DNA from: Nocardia bovistercoris
GTDB taxonomy: Bacteria; Actinomycetota; Actinomycetes; Mycobacteriales; Mycobacteriaceae
Reading direction: 5' to 3'
Assembly (NCBI RefSeq): GCF_015674855.1
Contig: NZ_JADMLG010000011.1
Location: forward strand, 186,001 to 250,000
DNA length: 64,000 nt
Notes under the pieces: model-generated
The model's database searches: none
What the model was told of the DNA's origin: nothing
What the model saw: only the letters and a program-made list of their open reading frames with translations
Program-made: the position numbers and the translations under genes
Part shown: one piece after another, positions 53,333 to 62,074 of the stretch
Layout: every line of letters starts with the position of its first letter
Numbering within the stretch: the first letter of the stretch is position 1

Positions 53333-54493
53333 ATGACCAAATGCCCGTTGTGTTTCCACACGCTGACGCCGGATCGGATCAGCTGGATGTCCACCTCCGG
53401 CGAGGCGACCGCGGACCGGATCGCCACCCGCTACGCCGGTTTCCCCGTCAGCTCACGCACCATCGTGGAAGCGCACAGCAAGAAGCGCGGTGCTCCGGTC
53501 CCCTCCCGCGACGCGGCGATGACGATGGTCGGCTCCGAAGTCCAGGAAGTATGCCCGGACTGCCACCATCCGCTTCCCGAGCGCTGGCGAGACCACGACA
53601 CCGTCTGCATCGCCATGGCGGGCGCACGCGCGACCGGCAAGACGATCTACATCGCCGTTCTGGTGCGCGCGTTGCAGATGGCGGGAGAACGCCTCGGCCG
53701 CGTGGTCGAGCCGCACGACCAGCGCACCGCAGAGAGCTACGAACAGTTCTACGAGACCATCCTCTACAAGGAACGGCGAATGCTCAGCGGCACCATCTCG
53801 CTGGCCGGACGCACCGCCGCCGACACCGATCACGGCACCCTGGTGTTGCGCCTCGGGCATTCCGGCGGCAGGCAACAGTTGCTCGTGATCCGTGACGTGG
53901 CGGGTGAGGACCTGCAGAATCGCGCGAACGCGAGCGAACAGTGGACTCGGTTCTTCGGTCACGCCGACGGCGTCGTCTTCATGTTCGATCCGCTGAAGGT
54001 CCCGAGTGTGGAGAATCAGCTACGCGGACTGATCCCGCAGGCGGCCCCCGACACCAGCCCGCCGCTGACGGTATTGCAAACGGTGCTGTCGATGATCGGA
54101 TCCAACAACCCGCGACTCGCGGTGGTGCTCTCGAAATTCGACGCGCTGCACGAACTGCGGAATGTGCGTGGATCGGAATGGAGCACCGTGATGAGCAATC
54201 CCGGCGCCGGATTCTCGCGCGATCCGAGCGCGAACCGCACCGGCTACGACGAAAACGACGGCGAACTGGTCGACGCCGAAGTGCGCAGCCTGCTGACCAT
54301 GCTGCGCGCCAAACCGATCATCGACGCCGTCGACTCACCGCACACCGGCGCGCGGTTGAATTCGCGCTTCTTCGCGGTGTCGGCGCTCGGCGCCCTCCCC
54401 GCGGGGCAGCGGGTGTACGAGGGCGGCATCTCGCCGTTCCGCTGCCTCGACCCGGTGCGCTGGATTCTGGACGGAGCGGGCGTATGGAACTGA
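53333..54493 (+). CDS. Zinc-ribbon P-loop GTPase (TRAFAC type)
   Basis: A 386-aa NTPase. Cys4, Cys7 and Cys74, Cys77 (CPLC, CPDC) can bind zinc. The P-loop is GARATGKT (97-104), the G3 motif is VIRDVAGEDLQ, and the G4 specificity motif is LSKFDALHEL, close to the NKxD guanine signature. The HADGVVFMFDPL segment is usual in these GTPases. This is the type of GTPase paired with GAP1 proteins in predicted conflict operons and is the likely switch of this system. AGGAG precedes the ATG. Confidence 0.82.
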   Translation: MTKCPLCFHTLTPDRISWMSTSGEATADRIATRYAGFPVSSRTIVEAHSKKRGAPVPSRDAAMTMVGSEVQEVCPDCHHPLPERWRDHDTVCIAMAGARATGKTIYIAVLVRALQMAGERLGRVVEPHDQRTAESYEQFYETILYKERRMLSGTISLAGRTAADTDHGTLVLRLGHSGGRQQLLVIRDVAGEDLQNRANASEQWTRFFGHADGVVFMFDPLKVPSVENQLRGLIPQAAPDTSPPLTVLQTVLSMIGSNNPRLAVVLSKFDALHELRNVRGSEWSTVMSNPGAGFSRDPSANRTGYDENDGELVDAEVRSLLTMLRAKPIIDAVDSPHTGARLNSRFFAVSALGALPAGQRVYEGGISPFRCLDPVRWILDGAGVWN

Positions 54494-54518
54494 CCACGAC
54501 CCGAGAGGGGCATTCGGC

Positions 54519-55097
54519 ATGACCGACCTCATGATCCGCGCGGGAATCGTTCTGCTGCTCGGCGTGAGCTGCGTAGGGCTCGGATACTTCGTGCGCGTAC
54601 TGCAGGTCCTGCGCGAGGAGCCGCGGCGGCGATCCGAGCCGCGGCACGTCGCGGCGCACCAGTCGGGATCGCCGTGGGGCGGATACTCGCAGCCCGACAC
54701 CCGCACCGTCGAGATCATCAAGGAAGTCCCCGATCCACAGCAGGCGGAGCGAATCGACGAGCTCGAACACGAGATCAACGGCATCGTGTACGGACTGATC
54801 CGCGCCTACAACGTCAGTGAGACCGAGCGGACCAGGCTGCAGATCCGTCAGGTGCTCGAGACCAGCGAGGTCTACCCCTTCGACGCGGAGGCAGGCGAGA
54901 TATACACCGAGCACGGTGGCCGCTACGACGCGGTCGAGCATCGCCTGACCGAGCACGCGAACCACGATCGTGTCATCGCCGAGTCGATCCGGGTCGGCTG
55001 GGAGGACCGGGCCCGTCGCATATGGCTTCCCGCCGAGGTGGCGGTGTGGACCACCGACCGCTCCCTCGGGCGCGCACCCCAGGAGACGATCCGATGA
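54519..55097 (+). CDS. Membrane protein with a GrpE-like C-terminal domain
   Basis: A 192-aa protein with a helix at about 5-27, a helical coiled region at 75-97, and a C-terminal part (about 118-178) that reads like the beta domain of GrpE, the DnaK nucleotide-exchange factor: RYDAVEHRL for the FDxxxHEA element, IRVGW for the GY turn and WLPAEVAV for the RPA-V end. A membrane-anchored GrpE-like protein would hand nucleotide exchange to an Hsp70-like partner, but no dnaK-like gene is in the window. The match is by eye and could be coincidental. Confidence 0.7.
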   Translation: MTDLMIRAGIVLLLGVSCVGLGYFVRVLQVLREEPRRRSEPRHVAAHQSGSPWGGYSQPDTRTVEIIKEVPDPQQAERIDELEHEINGIVYGLIRAYNVSETERTRLQIRQVLETSEVYPFDAEAGEIYTEHGGRYDAVEHRLTEHANHDRVIAESIRVGWEDRARRIWLPAEVAVWTTDRSLGRAPQETIR

Positions 55098-55426
55098 GGT
55101 TCACGATGCCGTCGTTCGCCGTGCGTCCCGGCCCCGCCCTACTGCCCGCCGTCGGCGCCACCGTCTGTGGAATCGCCGCCATCGCGTGCGGTGTCACACT
55201 CGTCGTATACGTCCCGACATCCGAAGCCGAAGCCCCTGCGCCACCACCGATCTCGCAGACCGCGCCACCGACGACCACGCCCGAACCCGCGCCGCCGCCA
55301 CCGCCACCACCTCCGCCGGTGGAGACTACGGAGGCCACGACGACGCCACCGGCTACGACACCCGAAACCCCGCGACCGCTGCCCGCACCTCCAGCCCCCA
55401 TCCGCACCCCACTTTTCCCTTTCTGA
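55094..55426 (+). CDS. Pro-rich single-helix membrane protein, last gene of the cluster
   Basis: A 110-aa protein: short basic start, a helix (PAVGATVCGIAAIACGVTLV) and then a tail of mostly Pro, Thr, Ala and Glu with a run of nine prolines (SQTAPPTTTPEPAPP and PAPIRTPLFPF). The ATG overlaps the GrpE-like gene stop. The tail would lie outside the membrane, possibly spanning the cell wall. It resembles Pro/Thr-rich stalks of actinomycete envelope proteins. Confidence 0.7.
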   Translation: MRFTMPSFAVRPGPALLPAVGATVCGIAAIACGVTLVVYVPTSEAEAPAPPPISQTAPPTTTPEPAPPPPPPPPPVETTEATTTPPATTPETPRPLPAPPAPIRTPLFPF

Positions 55427-55458
55427 CCGCATATCGGATAGGCGGATCACCAGATCAT

Positions 55459-56412
55459 CTACCCCGCACGGGTTCTCGGGGCGAAGCGGGCCCGATGCTC
55501 GGTCGGGGCCATGCCGCGACGCCGCTTGAACGCCGCACTCAACGCGAACGCGTTGGCATAGCCCACTTTCCGCGCGATGGCCGCGACGGTCAGATCGGTG
55601 TCCCGCAGGAGGTCGGCCGCGAGCGCCACCCGCATACCGGCCAGATAGGCCATGGGAGGTTCGCCCACCTCCGCGGTGAACCGGCGAGCCAACCCCGCGC
55701 GGGAGGCGCCGAGCCGGGCGGCCAGTCCGGAGACCGTCCATGACTCGGCGGGGCGTTCGTGCAGCAGTCGCAGTGCCCGACCGACAGTCGTGTCGTCGCC
55801 GGTGCGGTACCAGCTCGGCGCGTGCCGCTGCGGGCGGTCGAACCAGGCGCGGAGGGTGGCGATCAACATGAGATCCAGCAATCGGTCGAGTACGGCCTGC
55901 TGTCCCGACCGGTCACGAAGGATCTCGCGGGAGATGATATCCAGAAGCGGGTTTCGGCCATCGGATTCGGCGACGACCAGCACCGGCGGCAGCTCGCCGA
56001 GCAGCCGCTCGCTGATCCCCGCTTCGCCCTCGTAAGCGCCACTCAGCAAGACCGCGTCACCATGGCCGGTGACGCCGCAGGTTCGTGGTCGCGGCCGCGA
56101 CCGATCGTCGGTGCGGCGGGTGGCGGTCTCGGCGCAGTAGTCCGCGACCGTCATCACCCGGTGCGCCGAACTCGTCGGCTCGTCGGCGATGGTGTACGGG
56201 GCCGGGCCACGAATGATCGCGATGTCGCCCGCGTCGATCATCACCGGGTCGCCGGACGACGGCGTGATCCACGCTCGGCCCCTCAGCATGGTGGCCGTGC
56301 TCAGCGCGGCGCCGCTGGTGAATCGAAGCGACCACGGCGGGCTCAGGATCGACTGGGTGAGCAACGCCCCTCGGGCGTGAACCCCGTCCAACAGCTGCGA
56401 GAGCGTATCCAC
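55459..56412 (-). CDS. AraC-family regulator with cupin-type N-terminus
   Basis: A 317-aa regulator. The N-terminal part (VDTLSQLLDGVHARGALLTQ; PPWSLRF) is the AraC cupin domain type found near NAD(P)-binding genes. The C-terminal tandem HTH has SWTVSGLAARLGASRAGLAR and LRDTDLTVAAIARKVGYANA. The GTG start was chosen because it gives the canonical VDTLSQLL start and leaves the direct repeats upstream outside the gene; an ATG 51 bases upstream is the alternative. It is divergent from an NmrA-like reductase gene it probably controls. Confidence 0.85.
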   Translation of the reverse strand: MDTLSQLLDGVHARGALLTQSILSPPWSLRFTSGAALSTATMLRGRAWITPSSGDPVMIDAGDIAIIRGPAPYTIADEPTSSAHRVMTVADYCAETATRRTDDRSRPRPRTCGVTGHGDAVLLSGAYEGEAGISERLLGELPPVLVVAESDGRNPLLDIISREILRDRSGQQAVLDRLLDLMLIATLRAWFDRPQRHAPSWYRTGDDTTVGRALRLLHERPAESWTVSGLAARLGASRAGLARRFTAEVGEPPMAYLAGMRVALAADLLRDTDLTVAAIARKVGYANAFALSAAFKRRRGMAPTEHRARFAPRTRAG

Positions 56413-56427
56413 ACCTCTCAATGTATC

Positions 56428-56455
56428 GACGCTCGAGAGTCGAATAGACGCTCGA
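56428..56455. promoter_or_regulatory. Direct repeats, likely AraC operator
   Basis: GACGCTCGA occurs twice, 19 bp start to start (about two DNA turns), in the gap between AraC and the divergent NAD(P)-binding gene. AraC proteins bind such direct repeats. Confidence 0.55.
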
Positions 56456-56516
56456 AAATCCATCCGAGCGTTCCGGAGATGGCCGCGACACCCCCTGACC
56501 GGATTGACTCGACGGC

Positions 56517-57359
56517 ATGACAGAGCAACCAATTCTGGTCACCGGAGCGACCGGTAAGACCGGCTCGCGCGTCGTATCCCTACTCCGCGAGAAGGGCATC
56601 GCCGTCCGCCCGGGATCACGCTCGGCCCGACCCCGGTTCGACTGGGCGGATCGCTCGACATGGGACGCCGCCCTCGCGGGTGTCGAGGCGGTGTACCTGG
56701 TTCCCCACGAGCTCGATCCGCTCGCGAAGCCCTTCGTCGCGCGCGCCGCGGAACTCGGTGTCGAACGCGTCGTCGGCCTGTCCGGCCGCGGTATCGACAC
56801 TCCCGGTTACGCCGGTGCGAACAGTGGCGCGGGAAAGCTTCTCGGCGATGTGGAGGAGGCGCTGCGCGGGTCGAGCCTGCGCTGGACGATCGTGCGACCG
56901 ACCTGGTTCGCGCAGAACTTCAGCGAGGGCTTCTTCCTGGACGCGGTGCTAGCGGGTGAGCTGCGCCTACCGACCGGCGACGGCGCGGCGACCTTCGTCG
57001 ACGCCGAGGACATCGCTGCCGTTGTGGTCGCGGCGCTCACCGACGACATCCACCACGAACAGGTCTACGAGGTGTCGGGCCCGCGCGCGGTGACCCTCGC
57101 CGAAGCGGCCGCGGAGATCTCCGAGGCCACCGGCCGCCCGATGAAGTACGTGCCGTTGAGCCATGCGGAGTTCGTCGCGGAACTCACCGGACACGGCATG
57201 TCGGCCGCCGACGCGGGCGAGTTCGCGGACACGGTCGGCGCGATCCGTCGCGGCCTGGATCACCACGTCTCCGACGGCGTGCGACGCGCGCTCGGCAGGC
57301 CTGCCCGCGAATTCCGCACCTTCGTGAAAACCGCCGCGGCCAACGGCGCTTGGAGGTGA
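56517..57359 (+). CDS. NmrA-like NAD(P)-binding reductase
   Basis: A 280-aa atypical short-chain dehydrogenase with Rossmann motif ILVTGATGKTGSRVVSLL and the family segments VERVVGLSGRGID and WTIVRPTWFAQNFSEGF. No classical catalytic Tyr-Lys pair is obvious, as usual for NmrA-like proteins, so it may be a redox sensor or a reductase. Expression is probably activated by the divergent AraC regulator through the direct repeats. Confidence 0.88.
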   Translation: MTEQPILVTGATGKTGSRVVSLLREKGIAVRPGSRSARPRFDWADRSTWDAALAGVEAVYLVPHELDPLAKPFVARAAELGVERVVGLSGRGIDTPGYAGANSGAGKLLGDVEEALRGSSLRWTIVRPTWFAQNFSEGFFLDAVLAGELRLPTGDGAATFVDAEDIAAVVVAALTDDIHHEQVYEVSGPRAVTLAEAAAEISEATGRPMKYVPLSHAEFVAELTGHGMSAADAGEFADTVGAIRRGLDHHVSDGVRRALGRPAREFRTFVKTAAANGAWR

Positions 57360-57380
57360 GTCGTGCGGGGCGGACCCGGT

Positions 57381-58793
57381 TCATCCCCGACGATGGAATC
57401 GGAGCTTCAGGCCGCGTGGTTTGAGGGTGATCTGTTCGGCGACGTCGAGTCGGTAGTCGGGGTCGGCTTCGAGGGTGAAGGCGTGCAGGATGTGCGCGAG
57501 GGCCAGCAGGGTTTCGTGGTAGGCGAATTGGCGTCCGATGCAGGCGCGTTCGCCGGTGCCGAAGGGTTTGTAGGCGGCGCGCACGTCGGGGGCGAGGGTG
57601 CGCAGGTTGTCCGGCAGGAACCTGTCGGGGTCGAATTCGTCGGGGTCCTCGCCCCAGCCGGGGTCGCGGTGCGCGGCCAGTGTCAGGACGAAAACCCAGT
57701 CCCCTCGTTCGAAATGGTATCGGCCGCCGCCGATGCTGGTGTCGTGCTTGGCTTCCCGGAAGTATCCCGGCGCGATCGGCCACAACCGCAGGGTTTCGTC
57801 GACAACGCGGCGCAGATACCGCAGTTTCGCCACCTCTTCGTAGTCGATGGCAAACGAATCGCGTCCGGGCCGACGTTCGTCGACTTCCGCACGGGCCGTG
57901 GCGGCGATGTCGGGGCGGGTCGCCAGATAGTGCAGGGCGAAGGCTAGCAGCCCGGCGGAGGTCTCGTGGCCCGCGACCAGGAAGGTGAGGATCTGGTAGC
58001 GAATATTCTTCTCGTCGAGGGCTTTCCCGGTTTCGGGATCGGTGCTGTCGAGCATCAGGCCGAGCAGGTCGTCGGTGCGGTGCGAATCGTCTCGGCGGCG
58101 GGCGGCGATGACGTCGTCGACGAGTTTCTTGGCGAAATCGATATCGGCCGAATACTGCCGAGCCCGGCCCGGCGGGAGGTTGTGGAGGACGGGCGGGAGG
58201 TTGGAGTTGCGGTTGACGAATCGCAGGCTGCGCGTCATCGCGGCGACGAACGGGTGGTCGTCGGTCTCGGAGCGGGTGAACGAATCGAAACCCGTGCTGA
58301 AGCCGCAGCGCCCGATGACCTCGAGGGTGAACTTGTTGGTGTCCTCCGCGACATCGATCCAGCGGCCCGCGCGCTCGGACCAGTGGTCAACCAGTTCCAC
58401 CGCGGTCTCGGTCATGGTCCGGTGGTAGCCGCGCATGGCCGACTGGGTGAACGCGGGCATCAGGATGTTGTGCGCCGTCCGCCAGGAGGGTTCGGCGTTG
58501 TGGGCGGTGAACAGGCCGTCGCGGGCGATGCGCCGCATCAGCTTGAACAGCGGGCTCAGATTCTTGGTCCAGTTCGCCTCGTTGTTGATCTCGGCGAGCA
58601 GGTCGACGCCGGAGACGACGACCACCGGATGATTGATGATCCGGCGCTCGTAGATCGGGCCGAGCGCGCGGGCGTCGCGCATCGCGGCCTGGGTCGGTGT
58701 GCCGGGTCGCACGGTGAGCAGGTCACCGATCAGCGGCAGGCGCAGCGGCGGGTGCGGTAGTTCTCGGACCGGGCGAACGGACACATCGGTCAT
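57381..58793 (-). CDS. Cytochrome P450, CYP102-like heme domain
   Basis: A 470-aa P450. The I-helix oxygen-activating motif is AGHETS, the K-helix is ETLRLW, and the heme-binding loop is FGTGERACIGRQF with the thiolate Cys418. The N-terminal LPLIGDLLTV and size are like the heme domain of P450BM3, but no fused reductase follows, so it needs a separate electron donor. The ATG was chosen for GAGGAG upstream. It converges with the NmrA-like gene. Fatty-acid or related hydroxylation is a guess from family resemblance. Confidence 0.92.
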   Translation of the reverse strand: MTDVSVRPVRELPHPPLRLPLIGDLLTVRPGTPTQAAMRDARALGPIYERRIINHPVVVVSGVDLLAEINNEANWTKNLSPLFKLMRRIARDGLFTAHNAEPSWRTAHNILMPAFTQSAMRGYHRTMTETAVELVDHWSERAGRWIDVAEDTNKFTLEVIGRCGFSTGFDSFTRSETDDHPFVAAMTRSLRFVNRNSNLPPVLHNLPPGRARQYSADIDFAKKLVDDVIAARRRDDSHRTDDLLGLMLDSTDPETGKALDEKNIRYQILTFLVAGHETSAGLLAFALHYLATRPDIAATARAEVDERRPGRDSFAIDYEEVAKLRYLRRVVDETLRLWPIAPGYFREAKHDTSIGGGRYHFERGDWVFVLTLAAHRDPGWGEDPDEFDPDRFLPDNLRTLAPDVRAAYKPFGTGERACIGRQFAYHETLLALAHILHAFTLEADPDYRLDVAEQITLKPRGLKLRFHRRG

Positions 58794-58972
58794 CGGGGCG
58801 ACTCCTCGACAGTGCGTGCGGCCGGAGCCGTCGACCCGTGCGCTCGCCGCGCGTCGGCGGCGCTCGGCCATCGGTCGGCGAGCGCGAACAGGACTTCACC
58901 CCCCGACCTTCGTAACCGTGTGCTCGGAACAGCACCGACCGCCGACACTACCCGCACCGGTCGGGCACGACC

Positions 58973-59416
58973 TCAGGGGACGTAGAGGTACCACTCTGCG
59001 AAAGGGCCTTGGACGGGCCAGGTGTCGGCCATGATTTTGGCCGGGCCCATGCCGACCCAGAGGTCGACGGTCACGGTGTCGCCGCGGGCGGCGCCGGTGC
59101 GGACGTAGACGTCCTGATGCCGGAAACCCGCGGAGCCCACCCAGCCGAGCATCACGTGGTTCCCGCACGGGCCGCGCTGGTAGCCCTGGGGCGTGACGTG
59201 CGCGCGGACGAAACCGGGCCGCCCGCGTGCGGCTTCGAGGTCGACGGTGATCGCTCCGGTGCAGAAGTTCGCGTCGCCGAAGGTGTAGAGGGTGTTGCCG
59301 ATCGGAGCCCATTGCGGCAGCGGATCGGCTTGCGCCGGAACGGTTGTCGTCACGCTCCCGAGAACGACCGCTCCGATGGATACCGCCATTGCCGCCGATA
59401 GTCGCCGTAGCCTCAT
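58973..59416 (-). CDS. Secreted hypothetical protein, 147 aa
   Basis: Signal peptide about 1-31 (MRLRRLSAAMAVSIGAVVLG, ending PAQADP). The mature protein is beta-rich (LPQWAPIGNTLYTFGDANFC; VTVDLWVGMGPAKIMADTWP) with two Cys (NFCTG, GPCGNH) that can form one disulfide. It has no recognised family; similar small exported proteins occur in mycolic-acid actinomycetes. The 179-bp gap to the P450 gene shows nothing else. Confidence 0.75.
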   Translation of the reverse strand: MRLRRLSAAMAVSIGAVVLGSVTTTVPAQADPLPQWAPIGNTLYTFGDANFCTGAITVDLEAARGRPGFVRAHVTPQGYQRGPCGNHVMLGWVGSAGFRHQDVYVRTGAARGDTVTVDLWVGMGPAKIMADTWPVQGPFAEWYLYVP

Positions 59417-59626
59417 CTGTCGAAGACCTTCCTCGTGCGCCGCGCGGAGGTCATGGGCACTCGGACGGACCTCTGCGGCGTCGGTGCCGCGCGGCGGAAG
59501 TCGTTCCGAGGGTGAGCATATCGGACGAACCGGGACAGCGGGGGTCTTTGCGCGGCACGCGCGGATCGGCGTCGGCCTGCCACATCCAGCGGCCGAACCG
59601 CTTGCGCTCCAGAAGAACTCCGCCTT

Positions 59627-60586
59627 TCACCCGGACCGGAAAGCGCCGGGTGAATGTCCGGTGGTGCGGCGGAGCAGGCGGTTGAGGGCGGAGGCGTCGG
59701 CGAGGCCGATGGACCGCGCCACGTCGGCGACGCTGCGATGCGGATCGCGCAGCAGGTCGAGCGCGGCTTCGACCTTGATCCGCTGGGCGAACTGGATGGG
59801 CGACAGTCCGGTCGTGGCGTGGATGCGGCGCGTCAGGGTTCGGGTGGAAAGGTGGGTGGCCGCGGCCAATTCGCTCAGGCGGATCGGGTGGTCGAGTCGG
59901 TCGAGGACGAACTGTTCGACGGTGGCGAGGTCGGGATCGATATCGCGGTATGCCTCGCTGCGCCGGAAGGGTGTCTGCGAGACGCGCGGCGCCACAGCGA
60001 TTCTCGCCGCGACCGAGCGGGCGACGACGGAGCCGAAAGCCTCCTCGACGATCGCGAGGAGCAAGTCGACGTGCCCGAGGACGGCTCCCGCGGTGAGCAC
60101 CGAGCGGTCACGCACCAGCATCCGGTCGGCGTCCACGTGACAGGTCGGATACCGTCGGGCGAAAACGCCTGCGAGCCACCAGGTGGTCGTCACGTTCCGA
60201 TCGGCCAATACGCCCGCTTCCGCGGCGAGGAACGTCCCGGTGCAGGAAGCCGCGATCCGCGAATGGCGCGCGTCGGCCAGCCAGCGCGCCGCCGCGCGCG
60301 CATCGGGCTCGCCGAGGCGCCGTTCGATCTCGGTCGCCCCGGAACAGCCGATGCCGGGAACGACCACCCACGGACGCGCCGCACCGGCCTCGGACAACGG
60401 GGTCGCGGCGACCGACAACCCGCCGCGCAGGTCGACCGCGCCACCGTCACCGCCGACCACCCGAACGTCCACCGCGGGCGCGTGGCCCGTGGCGTGACTG
60501 CGCGACAGCGCCTCGGCGAGGTCGACCGTCGCGGCGACCCCGACCGATCCCGAACCGGGTATCACCAGCACATCCACCGAAAGCAT
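59627..60586 (-). CDS. DJ-1/PfpI-AraC fusion regulator
   Basis: A 319-aa regulator. The N-terminal GATase-1-like domain (VDVLVIPGSGSVGVAATVDL; RIAASCTGTFLAAEAGVLAD with the nucleophile-elbow Cys) is joined to a C-terminal AraC HTH (IRLSELAAATHLSTRTLTRR; SVADVARSIGLADASALNRL). This FtrA-type fusion senses small molecules. The secreted-protein gene lies 210 bp downstream on the same strand, and no enzyme gene is directly coupled. Confidence 0.9.
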   Translation of the reverse strand: MLSVDVLVIPGSGSVGVAATVDLAEALSRSHATGHAPAVDVRVVGGDGGAVDLRGGLSVAATPLSEAGAARPWVVVPGIGCSGATEIERRLGEPDARAAARWLADARHSRIAASCTGTFLAAEAGVLADRNVTTTWWLAGVFARRYPTCHVDADRMLVRDRSVLTAGAVLGHVDLLLAIVEEAFGSVVARSVAARIAVAPRVSQTPFRRSEAYRDIDPDLATVEQFVLDRLDHPIRLSELAAATHLSTRTLTRRIHATTGLSPIQFAQRIKVEAALDLLRDPHRSVADVARSIGLADASALNRLLRRTTGHSPGAFRSG

Positions 60587-60649
60587 ATGGCGAGATTAGC
60601 CAATTCGATGCTGTTTCGGCCACCGCTCGACCGCGCGCGACAGCCCGCG

Positions 60650-60973
60650 TCAGGAAGTCGCCTCGGCCCACTCCTCCGCCCAGGCTTGCAGCGGTTGCAG
60701 CGCGATCATCAACGCACGCCCGTGGTCGGTCAACCGATACCCGCCCGCGTCGTGATCGACGATGCCCAGGTCCCGCAGTTCCTTCAGGCGCGTGTTCAGC
60801 GAGCCCGGATTGGTTTCGCACGCCTGCTGGAGCGCACGGAAGGTGAGCGGGTCGCCGCGCAGCTCCCACAGCAGGCGCAGCGCTCCACGCCTGCCGAGCA
60901 TGTCCAGGGCGACCATGATCGGTCTGCCCGAGCTGGATCCGCGGGCGGGCGAGCCGATTCCGGGCGAATTCAT
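60650..60973 (-). CDS. HxlR-family transcriptional regulator
   Basis: A 107-aa winged-helix regulator with the family core LGRRGALRLLWELRGDPLTF, ACETNPGSLNTRLKELRDLG and AGGYRLTDHGRAL. It is divergent from an AhpD-like gene with a compact promoter region between, which it probably controls in response to redox or an electrophile. Confidence 0.9.
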   Translation of the reverse strand: MNSPGIGSPARGSSSGRPIMVALDMLGRRGALRLLWELRGDPLTFRALQQACETNPGSLNTRLKELRDLGIVDHDAGGYRLTDHGRALMIALQPLQAWAEEWAEATS

Positions 60974-61019
60974 GCTTTACATTTTGTAGCGGAAGTCCGT
61001 AATCTGGCAAATATGACCA

Positions 61020-61036
61020 GCTATAAAATTCATAGC
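61020..61036. promoter_or_regulatory. Inverted repeat with TATAAAAT box before the AhpD-like gene
   Basis: GCTAT, 7 bp, ATAGC form a small dyad around TATAAAATT. The AT-rich triplets here are unlike local codon use, which argues that this is promoter or operator, not the start of the coding region. Confidence 0.4.
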
Positions 61037-61042
61037 GCACGC

Positions 61043-61576
61043 ATGGCTCCCGCTCCGTCGCCGCTACCTACCGATATGCAGGACGCCATCGACGCCATCA
61101 TGCGCGGCGCCCCACCACTGCTGCTGTTCACCACCATGGCTCGGGACCGACGCCTGTTCTTCAAGTTCTTCGACTCCGGCCTCCTCGATCGCGGCCACCT
61201 GACGATCCGGCAACGCGAAATCGTCATCGACCGGGTCACCGCCCGCTGCGGAGCCGAGTACGAATGGGGCGTACACGTCTCGGCATTCGCTCAGAAGGCG
61301 GCCCTCACCGAGGACCAGATCACCTCGCTCGTACACGGCGGCCCCGAAGACACCTGCTGGGACGAGCCCGACCGAATACTGCTGCGCCTGTGCGACACCC
61401 TGCACCGCGACTGCACGATCGACGACGAACTCTGGGCGGATCTGACCGCACACCACAGCGAGGAAGCGATCCTCGAACTGCTCATGCTGGCAGGCACCTA
61501 CCGAACGGTGAGCTACCTCGTCAACAGCTTGCGCCTACCACCTGAAGCGGGCGCCCGCCGCTTCCCGCCCCGGTAG
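61043..61576 (+). CDS. Carboxymuconolactone decarboxylase/AhpD-like protein
   Basis: A 177-aa helical protein of the CMD/AhpD superfamily. It has REIVIDRVTARCGAEYEWGV and HVSAFAQKAALTEDQI, but the redox pair CxxC of AhpD is reduced to single Cys, so peroxidase reductase activity is doubtful. The second ATG was chosen because the 10 codons before it are AT-rich and overlap a likely promoter element; an ATG 30 bases earlier is the alternative. Divergent from HxlR. Confidence 0.82.
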   Translation: MAPAPSPLPTDMQDAIDAIMRGAPPLLLFTTMARDRRLFFKFFDSGLLDRGHLTIRQREIVIDRVTARCGAEYEWGVHVSAFAQKAALTEDQITSLVHGGPEDTCWDEPDRILLRLCDTLHRDCTIDDELWADLTAHHSEEAILELLMLAGTYRTVSYLVNSLRLPPEAGARRFPPR

Positions 61577-61591
61577 CACCGCACCCGAGAC

Positions 61592-62074
61592 TCACCCCGC
61601 GACCGCGCCGCTTCCCCCTGCGGACCGCCACATCCGACGCTCGTCCCGACCATCGGACGAGACACCGACATCGACGAATCCGTGGCGGCGGTAGAGGCCG
61701 ATCGCGGGCCGATTGTGCGCCTTCACCGAAAGAGTGACATCGCGACCGTCCGCCCAGTCGACGACCGCTCCGACCGCGGCATCCGCAACACCTCGACCTC
61801 GAGCGAAGGGGGCGACCCACATCGACATCAGTTCGACGACGCCTTCGGCGGCCTCACGACCACCGACCATGCCCGCCGCGATCCCGTGCCGGTAGACGAT
61901 CACATTGAACGGGACATCGGTCAGGCGGGCGCGCCACCGCGCCTCGGTATCACCGGGACCGCTCCAGTCCGCGAGTACGGAGCCGAAACTCGCGGGCGAC
62001 TCGGTCAGCGCGCGGAGGCGAAGACCGCGCCACAGTCGCCAGTCGTCGGCCCGGAGCGTCCGCACCTCGATCAC
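61592..62074 (-). CDS. GNAT-family N-acetyltransferase
   Basis: A 160-aa acetyltransferase. Motif A is MSMWVAPFARGRGVADAAVG, and motif B is LSVKAHNRPAIGLYRRHGF. The GTG start has AGGGG five bases upstream; a second GTG six bases earlier is also possible. It converges with the AhpD-like gene and is divergent from the DoxX-like gene with a palindrome between. Substrate unknown. Confidence 0.87.
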   Translation of the reverse strand: MIEVRTLRADDWRLWRGLRLRALTESPASFGSVLADWSGPGDTEARWRARLTDVPFNVIVYRHGIAAGMVGGREAAEGVVELMSMWVAPFARGRGVADAAVGAVVDWADGRDVTLSVKAHNRPAIGLYRRHGFVDVGVSSDGRDERRMWRSAGGSGAVAG

